DNA of 6,498 bases from Actinomycetes bacterium (GTDB taxonomy: Bacteria; Actinomycetota; Actinomycetes; Actinomycetales; Microbacteriaceae): positions 1 to 6,498 of the forward strand of contig JAEYUT010000251.1 of NCBI GenBank assembly GCA_023432305.1, read 5' to 3'. Within the stretch, counting starts at the first letter, position 1; each line of letters begins with the position of its first letter. Shown here piece after piece: positions 4,006 to 6,498 of the stretch. Made by a program: the position numbers and the translations under genes. The notes under the pieces were generated by a model. It had not been told where the DNA came from. It saw only the letters and a program-made list of their open reading frames with translations, and did not search any database.

Positions 4006-6498
4006 GAAGTAGCCCTCCACGTGCTTTGTTGGTGCGTCAACCAGCGCATAGGCGGCGGGATATTCGAGCCGTGTGTCGAGCTGCCATGCGTGCCGCGCGT
4101 TGTCGCTGCGCACCGCGAAGGTGCTCGATGCGGCCTCCACCACCCCGCGGGTGCCGGCGATCGCGCCGCGGAAGCCATCGAAGTACCGACCATTCGCATT
4201 CCGCGTCTGGGCGGCGACCATCAGGTACGTGCCGATGACGTACCGGCTCACGCCCTCGCCCCCGCCTGCTCCGCAGTTCGGCGCGGGTTCGACGATCGCG
4301 ATGCTGCCGCCGAGGGTCACATCCGAGCAGTGCAGCCGGAACAGCAGCTCTGCCGTGAGGACGGGGGTCTGGTTGTCCATCTGCACCCGAACCGCCCACG
4401 GGGAACGCGTGTCTCCCACCTCACGGTTGCGTGCGGCTTCCAGCGTCAGCACATTGTCGACTTCGCCCCATTCGAGGAACTCGAACCCGACCGACGGCGA
4501 CTCCCCGTGCAGCAGCACGCGGGATCCCGGCAGCCAGCCGCCGTTCGAGCAGCCTGGGGTGTCGCTCGAGAGCCAGTCGATGCCCTCGAGGCCGAAATCC
4601 TCCGGTGAGTACAGGGTGTTGGTCTCGTCCCCGGCGATCACGAACCGTACGACCGGCTCGATCCTCTGGCACTCGTCCATCCGCACTGTGACGTCGCCGC
4701 GCACCATCGCCGTGCACCTGTCACCGCGACAGAAGAGATCCGCGGTGTCGCGCACCGTCCACCGGCCGAGCGGGCCGGTCTCGGTGAGCTGAACGGTGCC
4801 TTCCACGTCGAGGTCCGTGCCCAGGACGGAGAAGGTGAGCTCTGTGAACGGGTGGCGGGCGGTGTCGTACACGTAGTACTGCGGGCCGAAAGCCACGTCC
4901 CGTACCCGGTTGCCCGTCTCTTCGCCGTTGCTTCGACGCTCGGATCCTTCGTAGAGCCCGTTGGCCGGCATCGCTGCTGCCGCTGCATCCCAGTACCGGC
5001 CGGGCCCACAGCCCGTGTCCGGCATGCTCACCTGACTGAGGTCGAGTGCGCCGGTGAAGCGCACCTCGGAGCACTCCTCGGGCCGATAGAAGTGCCCCGT
5101 GATGTCCAGCTGCTCGGTGACCGTGAAGGTGCGGGTTCCGCCAGCCTGCACGTAGCCGCTCACCGGCGCGCTGCTGGCCTTCGCGCCGCTGTTGCTCGCG
5201 AAGTTGACTGCAGTGACCCGGTTCTCGACGATGCCGCCGTCCGCATCGCGCACCCGGTCGGTCCACGCGCCCAGCTGGACGGCGGGCCCGCTCAGGGTGG
5301 ACGGCCGCGGAGTCAGAACCATCTGGGTTCCCTCCGCCCACCGGTCGGAGCCGTCGGAGCAGTTCGGGGCAGGCGCCACCTCGATCGTCGAGCGAGTGAG
5401 GGCAGACCCCTGAGCCCACGCACCCGCCGCGTCGACCGCGATGGGGTAGCAGTATCCGACCTCGAATCCGACGACCATCTCCGCGCCCATGCCCACCGTG
5501 ACCGTCGCCCGGGACTCGGTGCCGAGAGCTGGCTGCACGGCGCCATCGACCACCCACCCTGACGGGACGGCGTACGGGATCGACGCCGTATCCGCCTCGA
5601 CCTCGACCTGGGAACCGCGCCGGTAGCCCACGCCCGTCGGCGAGACGCAGTTCGGTTCGGTGATGATGCGGACCGTGCCGTCGTCGCCCTCCTCCGGGAC
5701 GACCGCGCGGCACTGAGGGCCGAACTCCGCCACCACGACGTTCGACTGCTGCGCCGTGAACCGGATGCACGTCCGGCCCGAACAGGACCGCGTCTCGGCC
5801 GGCATCCCGTTCACGGTCGCACGATAGAAGCGATCGAGTTCCTGAGTGACCGCGTTGTCTCTCGCCTCGACCACCACGTCGACGGTCGACCCGGGCAGAA
5901 CCATCGTGGAGCCCGGAACGGGAGTGCACTCCTGCACCTCGAACGGCCCCGTGGCGAAAGGTTCGGGGCGGGTGATCGTCCGCGTATCCCAGGGCCGCCC
6001 GCTGCCGACCGTCACGACGTCCACGGCGACACACGCCGGCTCATAGGTCGTGACCACGTCGGTGAACCACCGGCCCTCATCCGGGATGCGCCAGAAGACG
6101 GTGTCTCCGGAGCCGATCACCGTGCCGTCGACCGCCCAGGACTGAACCCGCCATCCGGGCAGCGCGGTCGCCCGCAGCGTCAGCACCGTGCCGACGCGGT
6201 ATCCGGGGGTCAGCACGTTGTCGGAGTTGTGCGGCACACCGCAGTTCGACCGCTCGACGACCCTCGACGAGCCCACCGTCCGCGTGATGTCGTCGGGGCC
6301 AGCAGAGTGGGGTCCGCGCACGAAGCCCGAGAGGTCGACGAGAATGCACTCGCCGCTTCCGAGCGACCCGCGTGGCGCGACAGAGACCGAGCTGATCGGG
6401 CTTGTCGAGCCGACGAGGCTGCGGTCCGGTTCATGCTCGGGGTCCGGCCGGAAGACGACGTGCATGCGCATGTCGGCAGTGGCCGCAGTGATCACCGG
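3439..6498 (-). CDS. Very large cysteine-paired repeat protein, probably extracellular, 5'-truncated
   Basis: The frame is open to the right edge. The visible 1,019 residues have no signal peptide or ribosome binding site at their beginning, so the true start lies beyond the window. Residue numbers here count from the GTG codon at 6495. The first 25 residues already read like the end of another module (ADMRMHVVFRPDPE). Seven modules follow, opening at Cys 50, 155, 262, 349, 475, 609 and 723, each with a partner Cys (85, 190, 283, 379, 496, 649, 741). Most carry a strand of the form [YW]-x2-G-[TS]-x-hydrophobic, then a Trp-containing strand, and end in a V/F-rich strand before the next Cys. 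This resembles the divergent InlB B-repeat / bacterial repeat style of surface proteins, though I infer this by eye. Residues 831-1018 form a different region with a hydrophobic segment and CPPC. No LPXTG anchor or catalytic motif was seen; the protein ends NPVPQT. The likely location is cell surface or secreted, and its role is unknown. Confidence 0.85.
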   Translation of the reverse strand, partial: PVITAATADMRMHVVFRPDPEHEPDRSLVGSTSPISSVSVAPRGSLGSGECILVDLSGFVRGPHSAGPDDITRTVGSSRVVERSNCGVPHNSDNVLTPGYRVGTVLTLRATALPGWRVQSWAVDGTVIGSGDTVFWRIPDEGRWFTDVVTTYEPACVAVDVVTVGSGRPWDTRTITRPEPFATGPFEVQECTPVPGSTMVLPGSTVDVVVEARDNAVTQELDRFYRATVNGMPAETRSCSGRTCIRFTAQQSNVVVAEFGPQCRAVVPEEGDDGTVRIITEPNCVSPTGVGYRRGSQVEVEADTASIPYAVPSGWVVDGAVQPALGTESRATVTVGMGAEMVVGFEVGYCYPIAVDAAGAWAQGSALTRSTIEVAPAPNCSDGSDRWAEGTQMVLTPRPSTLSGPAVQLGAWTDRVRDADGGIVENRVTAVNFASNSGAKASSAPVSGYVQAGGTRTFTVTEQLDITGHFYRPEECSEVRFTGALDLSQVSMPDTGCGPGRYWDAAAAAMPANGLYEGSERRSNGEETGNRVRDVAFGPQYYVYDTARHPFTELTFSVLGTDLDVEGTVQLTETGPLGRWTVRDTADLFCRGDRCTAMVRGDVTVRMDECQRIEPVVRFVIAGDETNTLYSPEDFGLEGIDWLSSDTPGCSNGGWLPGSRVLLHGESPSVGFEFLEWGEVDNVLTLEAARNREVGDTRSPWAVRVQMDNQTPVLTAELLFRLHCSDVTLGGSIAIVEPAPNCGAGGGEGVSRYVIGTYLMVAAQTRNANGRYFDGFRGAIAGTRGVVEAASSTFAVRSDNARHAWQLDTRLEYPAAYALVDAPTKHVEGYFQHSDNGWEAFVSTLPKAGKFMVGVVAVAAGAAVNLCPPCAGALAALQVTEFLVRLLPGGDFLGNILAMINPTNLLTCIAGWGFDKLDGTEESTVTEMQAGRGGGTIASGILAKTAKEYAVNRPQLRSFMDTGTKTAKVGGTAIAFAQGIVENEVWDFNWSGANREELRDTAAFESCVGNTYGNPVPQT
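4006..6348 (-). repeat. Seven diverged Cys-paired protein modules in tandem
   Basis: Module boundaries, set at the opening cysteines, are 6034-6348, 5713-6033, 5452-5712, 5074-5451, 4672-5073, 4330-4671 and 4006-4329, or 105, 107, 87, 126, 134, 114 and about 108 residues. The spacing from first to second Cys is 35, 35, 21, 30, 21, 40 and 18. The shared core strand reads YRVGTVLTL, PGSTVDVVV, YRRGSQVEV, WAEGTQMVL, (absent in module 5), WLPGSRVLL and YVIGTYLMV. The second Cys is typically preceded by Pro-Asn or similar (SNC, QEC, PNC, PNC, TGC, PGC, PNC). The similarity is visible only at protein level; no DNA-level repeat is apparent, so the duplications are old. Module 5 is the most divergent and lacks the G-[TS] strand. 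Confidence 0.7.

Noticed and set aside
3343..4608. Long plus-strand open frame of about 420 codons antisense to the large repeat gene
   Set aside because: The product is Arg/His-rich, low in hydrophobic core and without any motif. It mirrors the codon pattern of the real minus-strand gene, as expected for an antisense frame in GC-rich DNA.
4721..6034. Second minus-strand open frame of about 437 codons inside the large gene
   Set aside because: Its product is dominated by Arg and Gly, an alternative-frame shadow. The module-bearing frame is clearly the coding one.
6493..6495. GTG at the right edge as the start of the large gene
   Set aside because: The frame continues to the window edge, no signal peptide follows, and the residues look like the end of another module.

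Overview
The window looks like a chromosomal segment from a high-GC actinobacterium. A Microbacteriaceae (Microbacterium-like) host is my best guess. The guess rests on the strong GC bias, the alanine-rich GC3-biased proteins, the lipoprotein style, and a marked excess of the hexamer GGATGC/GCATCC, which I associate from memory with that family. I could not run a taxonomic search.

Layout from left to right. At 1-732 (+) is the 3' part of a pirin-family bicupin gene whose start lies before the window. Ten bases beyond it, and convergent with it, is a lipoprotein gene (743-1831, -) of unknown function, with a clear lipobox and what looks like an internal triplication. Upstream of that on the same strand, after a 68-base gap, is a GlcD/D-lactate-dehydrogenase-type FAD oxidoreductase gene (1900-3270, -). 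It is immediately preceded by, and overlaps at ATGA, a 28-codon ORF rich in His and Cys that has its own Shine-Dalgarno sequence (3267-3353, -). A GC-rich hairpin (about 3399-3430) separates this unit from a very large gene (3439 to the right edge, -) whose 5' end lies outside the window.

The large gene is the unusual part. Its visible 1,019 residues contain seven diverged modules of about 90-135 residues. Each opens with a cysteine and carries a second cysteine 18-40 residues later, and most have an InlB-B-repeat-like G-[TS]-x-hydrophobic strand followed by a W-containing strand. The modules are followed by a different 188-residue C-terminal region with a hydrophobic CPPC-containing segment. 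The many cysteines and the lack of catalytic motifs suggest an extracellular or envelope protein. The gene also carries far fewer GGATGC/GCATCC hexamers, and sampled lines have lower GC, than the neighbouring genes.

The genes do not form an obvious pathway. The 28-codon ORF and the oxidoreductase form a translationally coupled pair. The lipoprotein may have its own leaderless promoter. Pirin belongs to an opposite transcription unit. I saw no tRNA, rRNA, CRISPR array, insertion sequence or phage gene. No stretch over 300 bases lacks a gene.
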